Of a stretch of DNA of 64,000 bases, positions 12,364-25,569 are shown piece by piece. The stretch's first letter is position 1. The number at the start of each line of letters is the position of its first letter. The DNA is from Lottia gigantea. Taxonomy: Eukaryota; Mollusca; Gastropoda; Lottiidae. The position numbers and the translations under genes were made by a program. The stretch covers positions 2,203,559-2,267,558 of the forward strand of contig NW_008708986.1 of NCBI RefSeq assembly GCF_000327385.1. The letters are read 5' to 3'. The notes below the pieces were generated by a model. The model saw only the letters and a program-made list of their open reading frames with translations. It ran no database searches and was not told the origin of the DNA.

Positions 12364-13750
12364 ATATAAATGTATTAGAAATGGTTCTCGCTACCAACCC
12401 AACTTTTTCTTGTATAAAAGTTTATTTTATATTTTATGGCATCGCGTTGAAACTTGCTTTCAATTTAATCCATATCAAAGCATATTGGGATGTGGCTAAC
12501 GCTATAAACAGCTGTCACGTGTTCTGTTGTCATGGTTACTATGCATGTGCACGTGGTGGATTGTCGAAGTGTTATGTCATTAAGCCGGAACTTCTGCTGC
12601 ATCTTTGGAACATGATTCAACAAGTGCCTTTTTACTATTTAGGGGGGTTTCTCAATTCAATTACAGTCAAAAGCTGAACAAGGAATTATCAAAAACGAAT
12701 ATTGGACATTTACTAACCTTTAGTAAAATAATAGGAAATTAAAAGCCCTTTGTTTTCGATTTGTTTACATTGATCATTTGTATTTTATTTTTCCTTTTTT
12801 GTAAAATCAAAAGATGGGAACATCTTTGTCAAGGGGACATTACGTGCAATAAATTTTAGGTTTTAAATAATTGTCATTGTGATAAATGTTTTTATTTATT
12901 TTTAAATCAATTTTATTTATTTCTTTTGCCAAAGGAAACAATATCTAAAAATAATGAAAAAATATATCTCAGGAGTTGTTGATTATGCGAGTTCAAAGGT
13001 CATATAGTGTTGATTTTAGGTAATATAATCAGGATAGGAGAGTTATCAGTCCTGTTCTATGTTTGCGAGTGTCCGTTTGCAGGATTTGCCTAAAGCGGCG
13101 TTGTTGATTTCTTGGAATGGAATTTAGCATTTATACTTCGATCATATTTTTCTTTGTTCTTTTACCACCATATTAGCTTCTAGAATACGAATCGTTCGTA
13201 GATGAATTATTTTTTATCATTAAGGTTATAAGCGACCTAACCACAAAATGGCGGTCCACACGTCGTTGCGACGTCTGCAAGTGTTTATTTTCAATCTGTC
13301 TATTTATTTACGAATAATGCAATGTATATGTGTATTTATTTTTTCTTTTTCTCTGCTCCTCGCCGCAGTCGCATTTTTTTGTCAATAAATACTATCATTG
13401 CAGCTTTGTTAATCCGACTTTTTAATCCTGATTTGACTTACCCCTGGCTTTAATATTCTTCAACATGTCAATTCCGATTGCGCACTTTCCAAACAGAATC
13501 AAAGCTATATCGTGAACTAATTATTGGGGTGGCCATATAATATGGCCATGAAAAGTATTATGTAGGTCTTAAGCTACTTCTTTGTCCTTCACTATAGCTT
13601 ATAGCCTAGCCTATTACCAATCCTGAAATCCAAGAAGATGGTTGAATCCAAACAAGATCTTCAATCGATTAGGCATACTAGTGATTTGGCTACGATCCAA
13701 TTGAGGAATTTGATCACATCGTCCTCAATATTGCATCATAATTATCACTT

Positions 13751-13798
13751 ACACAAAACACATAACATTATCTAACACAAAACACATGACATAATCTT
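13751..13798. repeat. 24-bp tandem duplication
   Basis: Two adjacent copies of a 24-bp unit beginning ACACAAAACACAT differ at a few positions. This is a recent local duplication in intergenic DNA with no sign of function. Confidence 0.75.
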
Positions 13799-14119
13799 AC
13801 TACAGAATTAAAGTCCAAAAGCATTCCATTTTGTCAGTTGCAATGAAATTTTTCTCCGGAAACTGATGAAGTCGAGTCTCTTAGCCTATCTGTATGGAAT
13901 GACAATACGGCATAATAGACAAGTCCTTTTCCCCCGACATGGTTTATAATAAAAATAACCAATAAGTGCTTTTACTAATCGTCACAACAGAAATAAAACA
14001 CGCACCAAACATTAAACATTAGAGACCAGGCAGTAACATGGAGTTATATTCATGTGTGGACAGTAACAACTATTATCCCGCCAAGCTATTACTTAATGGG
14101 GCCGCTCGATTGGTGAGTT

Positions 14120-14285
14120 CATGGCCTTTGATAAACAAGTTGGAACATAGTTCAGAACGCCTTTCACGTGTGCCGAAAAAATGTAGGAGCAGAGAAAGCA
14201 ATAGAAGGGAAAAATTTTAAAGTGACATAATCTGGTTCTATACCTTTCAATTGAGGCCAAAACCTGTTCAGAACTCATCAAACGT
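14120..14285. repeat. Dispersed repeat family, copy A
   Basis: This segment shares an ordered set of blocks with copies near 26264 and 30584: GTTGGAACA, TTCAGAA, TGCCGAAAA, TGTAGG-GCAGA, then GTGACATA, a TTTCAATT block, and AACCTGTTCAGAACTC near the end. It is the most diverged in the middle. No coding capacity, poly(A) tail or tRNA promoter boxes are visible. It is probably a small non-autonomous element of unknown class. Confidence 0.6.
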
Positions 14286-14844
14286 TTTTCATTTGATTTG
14301 AATTGGATCCCCTTAAAAATATTCGGACCACAAATGATTTGGAAAAACAGTTTCTTTTTCCAACTGCAATGAGGCTAATAGCACATTTTAAACGATTTAA
14401 AGAAGCGTTCCCCTATTTTCATTTATGAAACTGAAATTGCTAAAACTTATATGAATAGAAAGTAGAGGTGTTCCAATGACTTGAAACAATACCAGTTTGT
14501 CTCACATGTCCATAATTAATTCATAATTAGCTAAATTTGAAGAGAATTAACAGCAGAATTCCGATGAATGACAATAAAGAAAGGTATTTTTTTAGTTTAT
14601 ACAGGCTGTACATACACGGACATTTATGATTGGTTAAAACTCTTATTTATATACAATAAGAACATTATGATATGATTAAGAATACATGATAATTCATTAC
14701 AAGCACCAGTTAATCAAATAGTATGCTTAATTTGACACTAAAAGATAAGGAAACCCATCTTTAAATACTTTTCTAATAAAAAGGTTTGGGATTGGCACAA
14801 AAAGTGAACTACAAAAAAAAAGAGGATATTGTCTCTTAAAATTC

Positions 14845-14902
14845 TGCCTATTTTCATAAGCCCAATGGTGCAGAAGAAGAAATAAAACTTCATTTAATTT
14901 CT
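14845..14902 (+). mobile_element. Decayed 3' fragment of the tRNA-derived SINE
   Basis: The fragment aligns with the last part of the full SINE at 43190. Shared blocks are CATAAGCCCAATGGTGCAGAAG and a degraded CTTCATTTAATTTC tail, matching CATTAGCCCACAAGGTGCAGAAG and CCATTCATTTCATTTC. The internal promoter half is absent. Substitutions suggest an older insertion. Confidence 0.55.
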
Positions 14903-15831
14903 CCTTATTTACCATGTTTAACCTTTCCACTTAAGTGCATTAGTCAAACTAAAAGGACTTTGTCTAAAAATATAGAGTTAGGTCATAGATAATGGGAAGA
15001 ATGGATATGTTAGAGAGAGCCTGTGAAGGGATTCCATCAAGTTAAGTACATGTTAATAATGTAATATGTTTCATCTTCGTCTTGATTATTGGTGTTTATT
15101 ATGAATTATCCATGTATTCTTAATCTAAAGAAATGTATGTGGACCGAAAAGACTATTGGAATTTTATGTGCTAAATCTATTTGGAAGGAGATAGTTCAAA
15201 CTAATTCATTCTATTTTTGGAAAAAGACTCATATAATTTTTCCTGTTGCTGGAAATAAAAAATGGAATACCAAAATACTCAAGTAGCTGTTGCATATAAT
15301 CGTGTTATGACCAATCATTCCATGGCTGTACAGGCTGGATTAAAATAGATTTATTGACCTTTTCACTCTTTGCAAAATTCATTTGCATTCAATACTTAAC
15401 TAATTATGATTTAATTAGGGACTCCTGAACACCTTTACTTTCAATTGATTAAGTATTAATTGCCCAATAATTAAATATATCTTGAATAAATGAAAATAAG
15501 GGAAGGCATCTTTAATTTTCAAATCTAAATAGGTTGGTGTAATTGGTAAATGTCTATGTCAAGATTTTCTGGAGAAGGGGGGCTCAAAATATCAGCTCAC
15601 AAAAATAAATTGTTTCATGGTACACATGACAGATCATGGTTGCCTTGAGTTGTAGTCTGTGAAAAATAGATCACAATATCCTTGATTTTCATTTTCATGA
15701 GATTAATTCTACAACATAGATTCAAGAACACGTCTCCATTGTATTTCTTTGGCATCTGAAATATTTTATGAAGATGATCAATTATGATAATATTGCGAAA
15801 TATATTCTAATTGTCTTAATTAATCATAAAA

Positions 15832-18597
15832 CTAATCACTATCACTGTCTGAATCATCATCTTCATCATCTTCCTCACATTCTTCTTCTTCTTCTTGTGT
15901 CACATCCTTGTTAATGTCAGCAAAAAAATTTTCGTCTCTACTAAACAACTTCTTTGTTTTATATTTAGTTACTCGTTTTTTATTTATCTTTAACTTTTCC
16001 AACTTTTCAATATTCCAAAATTTAACACATTGATCATGAGAACAACTAGCCAATAAACATCTGTCATGACTCAGGCTAAGACCTTCAATAGGAAATCCAT
16101 CATGTTCCCCTATTATACCCATAAAACTATTTGGTAAAATATTGACACCTCTGAAAGATAAATCATTGCAATTTATTTAAAAAAATTATAGAATATTTGA
16201 GTGAATAACTTTATAAAGATCCATCTTTTAAAATAGGAAATGATGTTATAAAGGGATACTATTGATATTAAGATACTCTCTTCATTTTTTCCCTTTAATT
16301 TCATGTTAAATCCAATTCAGATTATTTAAAATTATTAATCAAATAAAAAAGTGGATAGTAAATGTACCAATGAAATGAATAATGACAAAACCTACAGAAT
16401 CATAAGTCACATTATAACATTGTTTTATTCCTTTAATATATAATGAAAAGCAGTTTACCTTATTATTCCATCACTGCTACCAGTACAGACAATATTTCTA
16501 TTAATAGGTACCAGACAATCCACAGCATCTGTGTGACCAGGAAACAGATCACTATTTAAACCCCACTCATTCCAGTTAAATATATTTAGAGCACCATCCC
16601 CTGAACCACACACTACTTTTCTTTCGCCCTAAAATTAAATATGTATCAAGACGTTACTTGCAAGCAGGAAACTTAAACGAGTTGAAGTTGACTTTGTGTC
16701 AATCAACAAATTTCAGAAATTTTATGCCCTGGACTGAATTGTTCATAAAGTTGGATATGATGACATTAAAATTATGATACAATTATAGTTACAGATATTC
16801 CCATATGACAGGCAAGACTAAACATGTGAACTTATACGTATTCATAAGACAAAAGTTACAGACAGACTCACAAATTTCACTGTCTGTAAAAACACGACCA
16901 TGAAGTTAGAATATCCAATTTCATGTGTATCCTTATAGAGCTTTTCATAATTGTATTATGAATTATGGCCACAGATTTTGGACTTAAAAAAACATTTTCA
17001 TAAAATTACTTACCTTAACAATGGCTAAACATTGTAATTCTGAATCAAAGACTTCAGATTGTACAGTCATTCTTCTTTTCCTGATATCAAAAGCTGTTAG
17101 AGTACCCTCTCCACTGGAATACATAGAATACAAAGATTCATACAAAGCTTCAACTCTAGACAATTTAAAATATAGTCAAGACTTCAAGAATTTAAAGTAC
17201 CAAATTCCAATGGAACTTTAGTTATAGTAGAGCTCATCAAACTTGCTCCTGAAGTATTAATAAAAAAATTACATGCTGCATTGACTTATTAAGAGAACCC
17301 ACTGTAATAATACAACTTTAAGTTTCAAGAGTCAATTTCTTTATCATTCAAATCTTATGTTGACTAACCTGGTAGAGAGTAATGTTCTTTTACTAGAATC
17401 AACAACCATATCACTGATATACTCATCATTCTCTTTAAACTCACAAATTGATTTACTTTTTCTTAAATCCCATACCTGGTAAATAATTAATTTCATTGAA
17501 ATTGCTTGCTGACATTTAAGAGTAATAATCTTATCAAAAGAAACAGATTAATTGTGATTTAACACAGAATAACTGAACACTCCTTTTAATTTGTTATGTC
17601 TGATGTTCAATAAGGTCTTTTAATTTCAAAAGTGTACTTGTCAAATACTGAAATTAAGTTTTTTACCTTAATTCTCCCATCATCATCTCCTGTAGCAATA
17701 ATATTTTCATCTGAGACTAATAAACAATAGATAGGTGATCTAGAAAAAAATACAATTCTTAAAAAATGGCGCTAAATATCAAAAGTAGAGTATTAGTTAT
17801 TTGGCAAACATACAAATGTAACCTTAGGTGACAAGTTGAAATACGATTATCAAAAGTAATAATAAGAAGATGCTTTTGAAATGAGGCATGAGATACTAAG
17901 TCACATTAAATTATGTTAATCATGTGTTAAATTAGTTGGTATCTTGGCTAAAACCCAACTTACTCATGTGCAGCTTTGATTTTATTCTTAAGTTGTCCAG
18001 TATCTAGATCACAACATTTGATAGATTTATCTTTTGATGCTGTAATTAAACAGTTTCCTGATGGATTAAATTTCAATGCTCGACATGATTTTTTATGATG
18101 TTTATAAGTGTTCTCCAATTTATTTTCTCCATCTATTTTGTATGTATATCTGAAACAAAAATGATTTGAGATTGAAATATAATATAGAGATGTGCTACAC
18201 ATGATAAACCTTTGATGTTATATATCCAGACAATTGCGATAAGAGTTTAACATAATATATTATAGGAAAGAACCATGTTAGCCTTATGAAAATGTCATAC
18301 TATGTGCATAAAATGATATTTTGACAAAGTCAAAAATGTTTTTGCTTTTACATAAAATTTATTGAAAATGCTTTTCCCTACAATATTCTAATTCAGTCTT
18401 TGCTGAAGTTATCAAGAAATATAAAATTTTCAATACATGTATACAATTATAAAAAATCTTTACAATATCAAATACCAAACTCACAAATCTACATCACCAT
18501 TAATTGAACCTATTGCAATTAAATCTTTACTAGGATGATAACAAACATTCACTACCAAGTCATCAAACTCTATGTCATTGGGTTTGTTTGCTGGCTT
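15832..18597 (-). CDS. WDR55: WDR55, WD40-repeat nucleolar protein (first exon not resolved)
   Basis: Seven minus-strand exons join in frame, in transcript order: 18485-18597, 17964-18149, 17667-17739, 17369-17475, 17014-17113, 16459-16628 and 15832-16150. They give 355 residues; human WDR55 has 383. WD40 blades are marked by FNPSGNCLITASKDKSIKC, IIATGDDDGRIKVWDLR, VVCGSGDGALNIFNWNEW, CTGSSDGIIRGVNILPN and LLASCSHDQCVKFWNIEKL. These follow the human protein in order, including the ILPN linker and the HDQ-KFW last blade. The C-terminus is a strongly acidic tail of Glu, Asp and Ser, like the family. WDR55 acts in the nucleolus in ribosomal RNA processing. The exon at 18597 starts in phase 0 without an ATG, so a short first exon is missing. 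A frame starting MTHDIMKEDQDGFLDD near 19850 has the right acidic style but meets a stop before its donor and was not used. The gene is divergent from PGAP2. Confidence 0.9.
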
Positions 18598-20064
18598 CTA
18601 AAATTTAAAAATAAAAGAGATATGATCGTATCATTTTACTAGAATTTAATCTTAGCTGCCTGCAGCAATTTAAACATAATATATTAAATATAGGAAATTG
18701 AAATTGCATAATTGTCATCAGATGCAGGCTTTATCACAGCAGTCACATAATGCTTATACTACTCTCGGACTACATTGAGCTTTTTTTCTCTCATTTCATA
18801 AATAATCAAAATGAAATTATTAACTGTATGCCATTTGCCTTAGATTGTCTTCGGGCCTATAGACATATAAGGTTCTATGCTTTTACATTTGAAATAGACA
18901 CATTTCCCTCTCATAGACTCTCCCATTAAATTCATGTGAAAACAACCTACTTTTCAGACAAAAAGTACCCTCTGTAAAATCATAGTTAGTTATATAGTAA
19001 CTTTTCCAATGATTGACATTTTCATCAACCAAAAAACAATCCAGGATGCTCCTATCTAGAAAATGACCTACTTTTCGAAATGAAAATACACCTCTGTAAA
19101 ATCATGTTTAAAAATAATAACTTTTCCAGTGTTTGGCATTTTCATCAACCCAAAGACAATCAAAAACTCTCAGTAGTATTTTGTTATAGATATTTCAGTT
19201 CATATGTAAATTATTGCCAAAATTCAATTCAGAAAGCATTAAGCAGTGTAGTCGGAGAGTAGTTAAGTCACAAGTGTGTAATCAGAGAGTAGCGTATCAT
19301 ATCAATATTTTGCTTTTGACGAACATTATCTTAAGTCAAAAGTTACATTATCGGGAAATTAAAAAAATCGGCCTTGCTAAGACAATGGGAAATGTATATA
19401 TGCAAATTTACGGTGAATATAATAGACAAAAGTATCACGTGTTAAAAATTAAATTACTTTCGACGCCATATTTGTTTACGGATCTGTTCATATGTAGACT
19501 TTATCTGTATTATTAAAACGAAATCTGAAATAATTAAAAAAAAGTTCACAAAGATTATATCTTTAATCTAATTCAAACTATATCTTAGAAAGTCTGATAA
19601 CTTACAATAGCGTAATATTAATTTGATGAAAATAAAAAGAAAATAGGTAAGTTTCGTATCAGAACCTCAAAAGCTTTTGAATTTTAGCTTTTAGGAGGAC
19701 TTGCTTGGTAAAAGCTTGCCTTCTTAAAAATGTTTCCAGTCTTATGCAAAGGTAGATCTACAAAATCAATCAAATACCGAAGATGTAGCATTCATACACA
19801 TTCTAAATATCGTCTAAAAATCCATCTTGGTCCTCTTTCATAATGTCGTGAGTCATGGAAAATTGTATATATGGTTACGTATTAGCAGTCAGTAATTTAA
19901 AGTCTGGCTACGTTTTATATTACAGGGATGCTAAACAAGTACATATTAGTAAGACAGTGTCGGTATCGATAAACAAGGTGCGGTCTACATTCTAATTAAT
20001 TACTTTCCATTAATTGGAAGGCTTCATTTGGGCGGTGACCATCGCTACCTCAACAACTGTCATA
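18598..20064. promoter_or_regulatory. Shared 5' region of WDR55 and PGAP2
   Basis: WDR55 leaves to the left and PGAP2 to the right, so the stretch must hold both promoters and the missing WDR55 first exon. The bases just before PGAP2 (about 20030-20064) are relatively GC-rich. A degenerate 120-bp duplication occupies 18945-19172. No TATA box or strong known element stands out. Confidence 0.45.
18945..19172. repeat. Two tandem copies of a 120-bp unit
   Basis: The unit starts ACCTACTTTTC and includes CCTCTGTAAAATCAT, TAACTTTTCCA and CATTTTCATCAACC. It occurs at 18945-19065 and again at 19066-19172 with scattered differences; for example, TTCATCAACC recurs at 19021 and 19141. This is an old local duplication in the WDR55 5' region. 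Confidence 0.7.
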
Positions 20065-23000
20065 ATGAGTAAAGTTGGAAGAGATCGCCGGGAAAATATC
20101 TCCAATGTTTTGTTACGTGTGCCCATTTTTGCGTACGCCGTTGTAACGGTTTCATTGCCTGCCGTTGCTTTATTTTTATGTTTTGTAACGGCTGTCATAT
20201 TTCGCTATGACGAGATTAATGACACACAATGCAATGTAAGTATTGTTTACTTCTTTCTTGCACACCACATCTTAAAATTTTCAGTCAACCACTAATCTCC
20301 TCTTTCCTTGGAGACACTTGCATGAGTCAAACATTTACGGCCAAGGACGCAAGGTTTTAGATTTTGATTTTGGGCTGTGCATATAGTGTACTATAAGTAT
20401 GAGGTAGAGTGATATTGATAAAAACAGGCATTATCTGTCAAGTAACAAATCAGTATGGACCCTAGTTACCAGCTTGGTAATTTTGGTACCAAGTGTTTAG
20501 ACATTTCTTACTATGCTGTAATAACAACCACTTGTACAGCATAAGATTTTAAGAGAAATTGGTGTATTTGTAATTGTAACAAGATATAGATTATTATCTT
20601 AGACTGTCACATCCGATCTATGTTTCTAGCTATACCAAACTCTTTAATTAATTTTAAATTTGAAGTGAAGCACATTCTTATTTGTAGTGTTAGAATAATA
20701 TTATTATTACTATTATTATTGGGTCACATCTGAATCTTTGCCATCTTAAGGCACTTCTTATTATGCTAGTAACTGCTATAAATGTATAAAAAAAATTTCA
20801 GGTTACCAACTTTGTTCCTTCTATAAGTGCAGTAACAGGAATCAGACCACAAACCTATCTCTGGAAGATTTGTATAGCTCTACATTCAGCGCCACGATTT
20901 GCTGTGGCTGTTATATACTATAATTATTATAAAGACCTGCTGTATTTAGTGTCTGACAAATACAAAGGACTGTTTGGGTTTTTGATGACAGTTAATTTTT
21001 GGTTCAACACCATAGAAGATGCCAGCTTGGTTGGAGTAACATACATTTCTAATAAAGACAATTATCGTAAGTATGCTCCCTTTTGTTTTTCAGTGGGAAG
21101 ATATAGAAATGTTTAATTTGTTATTGAAAATATGCTTTGTGGATGACCAATATTATGACATTTATATTTTCTCCTTTTCAATGAGTTTGCTCTCTTGCTC
21201 ACTTAAACTTAATTTCTCAAGACTACCTGTGTAGAGGAGAAATATGTATCATTATTATCAAATTTTGGCTATGCTATGAGATCTAATTAATTAGACTGTC
21301 TCTATTTGATCGTTGGCACGACTAAAATATTAAATGAAGGACATAAGTCTCATGAGTCAAATGATATAATGAATGTATCCCTTTATTTTGTTTCAATTCA
21401 TTGTTCTCTATATGAAATAGATTGCAACTATAACAATATTCAATAAAATAATTCTCGATAGACTTTTACCCGATACATTATAATTAGTGAAGCTTCATAT
21501 TTCATTAGTGGGTATTCATAAGGGAGTTGAAATGTTTCTGTTTTTTTTCCTCTTCATTTATGTCAGAGGTTAAAGAGGTTATTTACACAGTTTCCATAAA
21601 AGCAATGATCAAGGCCAAACTTTTTTGTTGAATAGAAAGTACTTTTGCCCTTTAAAGAGATGATTAATTTATATAGATTTTCATCCTATTATATATTGTA
21701 ATTCCAGCTGTACATGAGAAGATATTTATAGTATTTATGGTATTATCTTTATGTTATATGTTGTTAAATACCATATTATACTATTGGACTCGTACTGGCA
21801 AGCTGTCTGAAGATGTAAGTATATCAATCAATATGCTGAATGTGCAGGATAAGATTCATGTTCAGATTTTAATAAGTAATTGTCCATCACAGTAATTCAG
21901 TTTGGTTAGTCATTGATATGTCCATAAAGTGGTAATGGTCTTCACATGCAATCCAGGTGGTAAAAATGAATAACCATATTAATTTGATAATTGATTGCCA
22001 ATTGCTATCTGGCTGTGACAGTCAAGCAAAAATGGCAATGGGATCACCTTTTAAAAGAGTTAATTTACATAACAAATATTCTGTTCCTTATACAAAGCAT
22101 GTAGATATGAGGGTTTCCAGATAGTTAAAAACAAGTTAGATATAGAGCTCCATTGTACTGTTTCTTCATGTCTAGCATTGCTGCAATGTACTAACACAAA
22201 AATTTTCTACACCTGTACAACATCTCAATTATTAATCATTGAATCGGCTAAATGAAATTACTACTATATGATTTATTTTCTAGGAGAAAAAGTCTTTAAA
22301 ATGGAAAGTTGCTATGTTTATTGCCAATTTTACTGCTACTATGGGTTTACTAGCATTTTTTATACAACATCGGTTTTATTGTAAACCCTTAGGTGAGTGA
22401 AGTTTTAGTTGTCAACATATCACGGCACTAGCAGTATATATTGACCATTCTGAAACTCTAGTCAACACACTGAACATATCATTTAATCTAATAACATGCT
22501 ATCTATATGCAAACTCAATTAATGGGTTATGAGTATTTGGAGTTCATGTCACAGCTTTCATTAAGTGTTACTATTTATAGACACAGGTTATTTTCCTTAT
22601 AGTATGACAATAATACCAAATCCTAATCAGATAATATTCGTAATACAGGGAAACAAATATGTGTAAACTTTGTATGACTATTCTAAGGGCCTATTGTATG
22701 GTAAACTTTCTGTGTAGTGTATTGCACAACTAAGAATACAACTTACAAAGAAAGGTTAAAGGGACAAGTTCGCCATTTTTAAGATTTGATTAGGGTCTTG
22801 AATATATGTAAATAGTCTTCAGAAGTACTAGAAATGTAATTTCTATATATATCTTATCTATATATATCTATTATGGCAAAGCCGTTGATAACTGAAATAG
22901 GAGCAGGGATAGTTTGATTAAGACGATGTGAAAAAGACATACACAATAAACAATCAAATTGATAAATGCTTTCTTTACAACATTATTAAGTACTTGTTTA

Positions 23001-23202
23001 TTTTCTTATTTCAGCTTTTAGTTGGTTTTCAGTCTGTGAATATATAATAGGCTATACAAATATGGCATATCATTTGTCTGCTTATTACGAGTTTCAAAAC
23101 ATGTCACTAGCTTTTGGACGCTTAGAACCGCCACATACAAATGGTTCTGTTGCTTCAAATAATAATAGTATTACAAACAATAATAAGAAGAAAGATCAGT
23201 AA
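20065..23202 (+). CDS. PGAP2: PGAP2, post-GPI-attachment-to-proteins factor 2
   Basis: Five exons (20065-20235, 20802-21066, 21708-21814, 22284-22392, 23015-23202) give 279 residues. The ATG at 20065 is the first in frame; an in-frame TAA lies at 20011. The protein is a multi-pass membrane protein of the PGAP2/FRAG1 family. A first hydrophobic segment spans about residues 19-45. It is followed by a lumenal loop with DTQCNVTNFVPSIS and then the signature WKICIALHSAPRFAVAV, matching the family's LHSAPRF motif. Later segments include VHEKIFIVFM, FIANFTATMGLLAFFIQH and YTNMAYHLSAYYEF. In animals PGAP2 acts in the Golgi in the fatty-acid remodelling of GPI anchors, after lyso-GPI formation by PGAP3. 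The tail after the last membrane segment is longer than in human, rich in Asn, and ends KKDQ, which fits a KKXX retrieval signal. It is divergent from WDR55. Confidence 0.92.
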
Positions 23203-25569
23203 GAGCTATTAAAAGAGTTGTTAAACTGATAAAAGAGTCGTGAAACTAATGATATTAGAAGAGGAATGACATATTATGGAAGATTGAACCTGCCACATAG
23301 AGAAAATGATTATTTTGAAAATTGAGGTTGTCAGATATATTTATGGAGATTTTAAATGTATTACATGCCACTGTGACTTACAAGATATTTTATGATGCTT
23401 TTTTTACAGTGTTACAGTTTGTTTAATCATTTTATCATTATCTAGCCACAAATCAAGTGCAATGTTAAACTGTTGATATAGTGTATTTGTATTTTATTAC
23501 TGTATTTATTTCATAATCTACTTAGGACTGAATTTCTAATTTTATAAGAAATTGATACATTCAATTCTTAAGATTTCCATCCATCTTTCATTAAATTCGA
23601 TTTCTTTGTTAACCCAAATTGAAAATCTTAACAGTGTGATTTGTGAAGATCAGAAGATAGATTTAGCATTTATTATTAGAATTTCTTCAAAATTAATGGA
23701 GTGACACGACTTTTACAGAAGTTTACTTCCAACAGTACAATTTGTCAAAATTAATTGATATTCTTCCTCGTTTGAATTGCTACTTATGTATTGCCAAACT
23801 GCTATTTTGGATTTTGAGTTTCATTTTGCGGTTCGGATTGGTTGCTCATTCAAGGATATTTTCCAACAATAACACAGAGCTTTGGGATAGTTTAATCAAT
23901 AATTTACACAATAATATCTTACACTGTTTTTATATAATTATGTCAGTCATATACATGTATAACGAAAAACCAATACTTGATATTAAGGAATGTTATATTT
24001 TGTAACAAATTAGATTTATACAGTCAAAAAGGTTTTAAGTTCTTAGGATATTTATTGGTGACAAGGCTTAATTCTTGTGTAAGAAGTTACTTTGTATTAC
24101 GTTACTCTGTGAAATTATGATGAAGTTTGCCACTTGCCCATTTATAAATGTATTCTTAATTCCATATTGCCTTTTAGAATCAATTATATATATATATACA
24201 GAGAGGAATTTGAAATGAAAAATTAACATAAACATATTTATTCTGATATTTATGTCTAAGTTGAGGTTAAGTTTAAATTACTGTGAAAAGATATGTATTA
24301 ATGATAGAAAAGAAGAGTTAAATTATGACATTGATTAAAGATTATGAAAATTTGACATCAATTTTACTTAATTGTAATGTCCAAGTTGGTGTAAGTGATG
24401 AAGAATTAAGAGCAATTGCTGGCTGTGGTTATCCACCATATAAGTGTAGATTGGATGGCTCTCTTGTTCTTACCTTAACTCCACCTTAAAGAAACTCCTA
24501 CCACAACTTTCTTCCAGCAGCTTTTGATATCAATTTATAAGAGCAAGAGCTTGTACAAGTATTGGTTGTACATCATACATGTTGGAATCTAGTTAAGATT
24601 TTGTTTATTTAGATTTAAAAGAATATGCTCATTTAAATAATTCTATACAATCAGATCTGAATTCAATTGGTGCATTCTAATTTTTAAAGTTTTTTTGACG
24701 TGTTCATTGAAATGATATTTATATTTTAAGATGGTTATGTTTCTTTTAGATTTGAACAAAATATAAAACCTGTGATGCACATAATTAAGAAATAGCCTGG
24801 AATAAGAACAAATGAGGTACAAAGTTTCAGAAACTAAATCAGCTAATTATGAGGTTTAATAATGCATTTATTTCGATAAGCTTTTCCAAAGATGAAATTT
24901 TTTTTCTACAGTAAAGAAAGCCCTCTGTGAAAGTCATAAGAAACCCATTTCTTTTTTTCTGCAAGGATAGTTAACAGATAACTAACTAATCAACATAGAC
25001 TGTTTCATCATGAAACTTTAAAAAGAAAATAGTGATTTTACAATTTACACTCCAGGTATGTTTCATAACATAAACACAAGCAGTTATCGAAGGGTCCTTT
25101 AAGTGGTAATTACTTAGAGATTTTGCTTGTATAGCTTATAGAACTGTGCAGCAAAGTAGACTATTATTGTTTATATTTTGAAGCCTTCATCTCTCTTGTT
25201 TTTTTTTGTCTGAATGTAAAAGAACAAGGGTTAGATTGTTAACTTGATTCAGTATTTTAATTTGTCATGATGATTACAAGACCAATTGTGTCTTGACATA
25301 TCTCTCCTCATCTCATATATTTCAGCATAATTTATCACTCATTGTATCAGGACATTGTTTTTATACTCTTTATGATTTCTTACCAATTCATCTCACATGT
25401 ACTCCTGATTTCATTATAGAATATATATCTGGTACATGCTGAAGAATCAATTCAAGCAAGATCACATTTATTTTGCCAGATTTTCATGTTCAACTTGTAC
25501 CAGATTTTTATACTAAATGACCCTTAAATCAAAAAGATGTTTAAACATCATATCATTACTGCTTATTGC

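Larger units (their letters stand above)
12364..15831. other. Intergenic region between paramyosin and WDR55
   Basis: No gene was recognised. The first 500 bp may be the 3' untranslated region of a longer paramyosin transcript. Visible small structures are a YY1-like AAAATGGCGG beside a 15-bp near-palindrome at 13260, a 24-bp tandem duplication at 13751, a dispersed-repeat copy at about 14120-14285 and a SINE fragment at 14845. TTTATT at 15350-15355 could be the WDR55 polyadenylation signal on the minus strand. Confidence 0.6.

Noticed and set aside
12381-12677. 98-codon frame after paramyosin as a real protein or long alternative tail
   Set aside because: Its composition is that of translated AT-rich DNA and it would need a weak donor at 11160. 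The short reading SSVVNV-stop from the same acceptor is the better paramyosin-like end.
20010-20198. Minus-strand frame of 62 codons
   Set aside because: It is the antisense shadow of PGAP2 exon 1.
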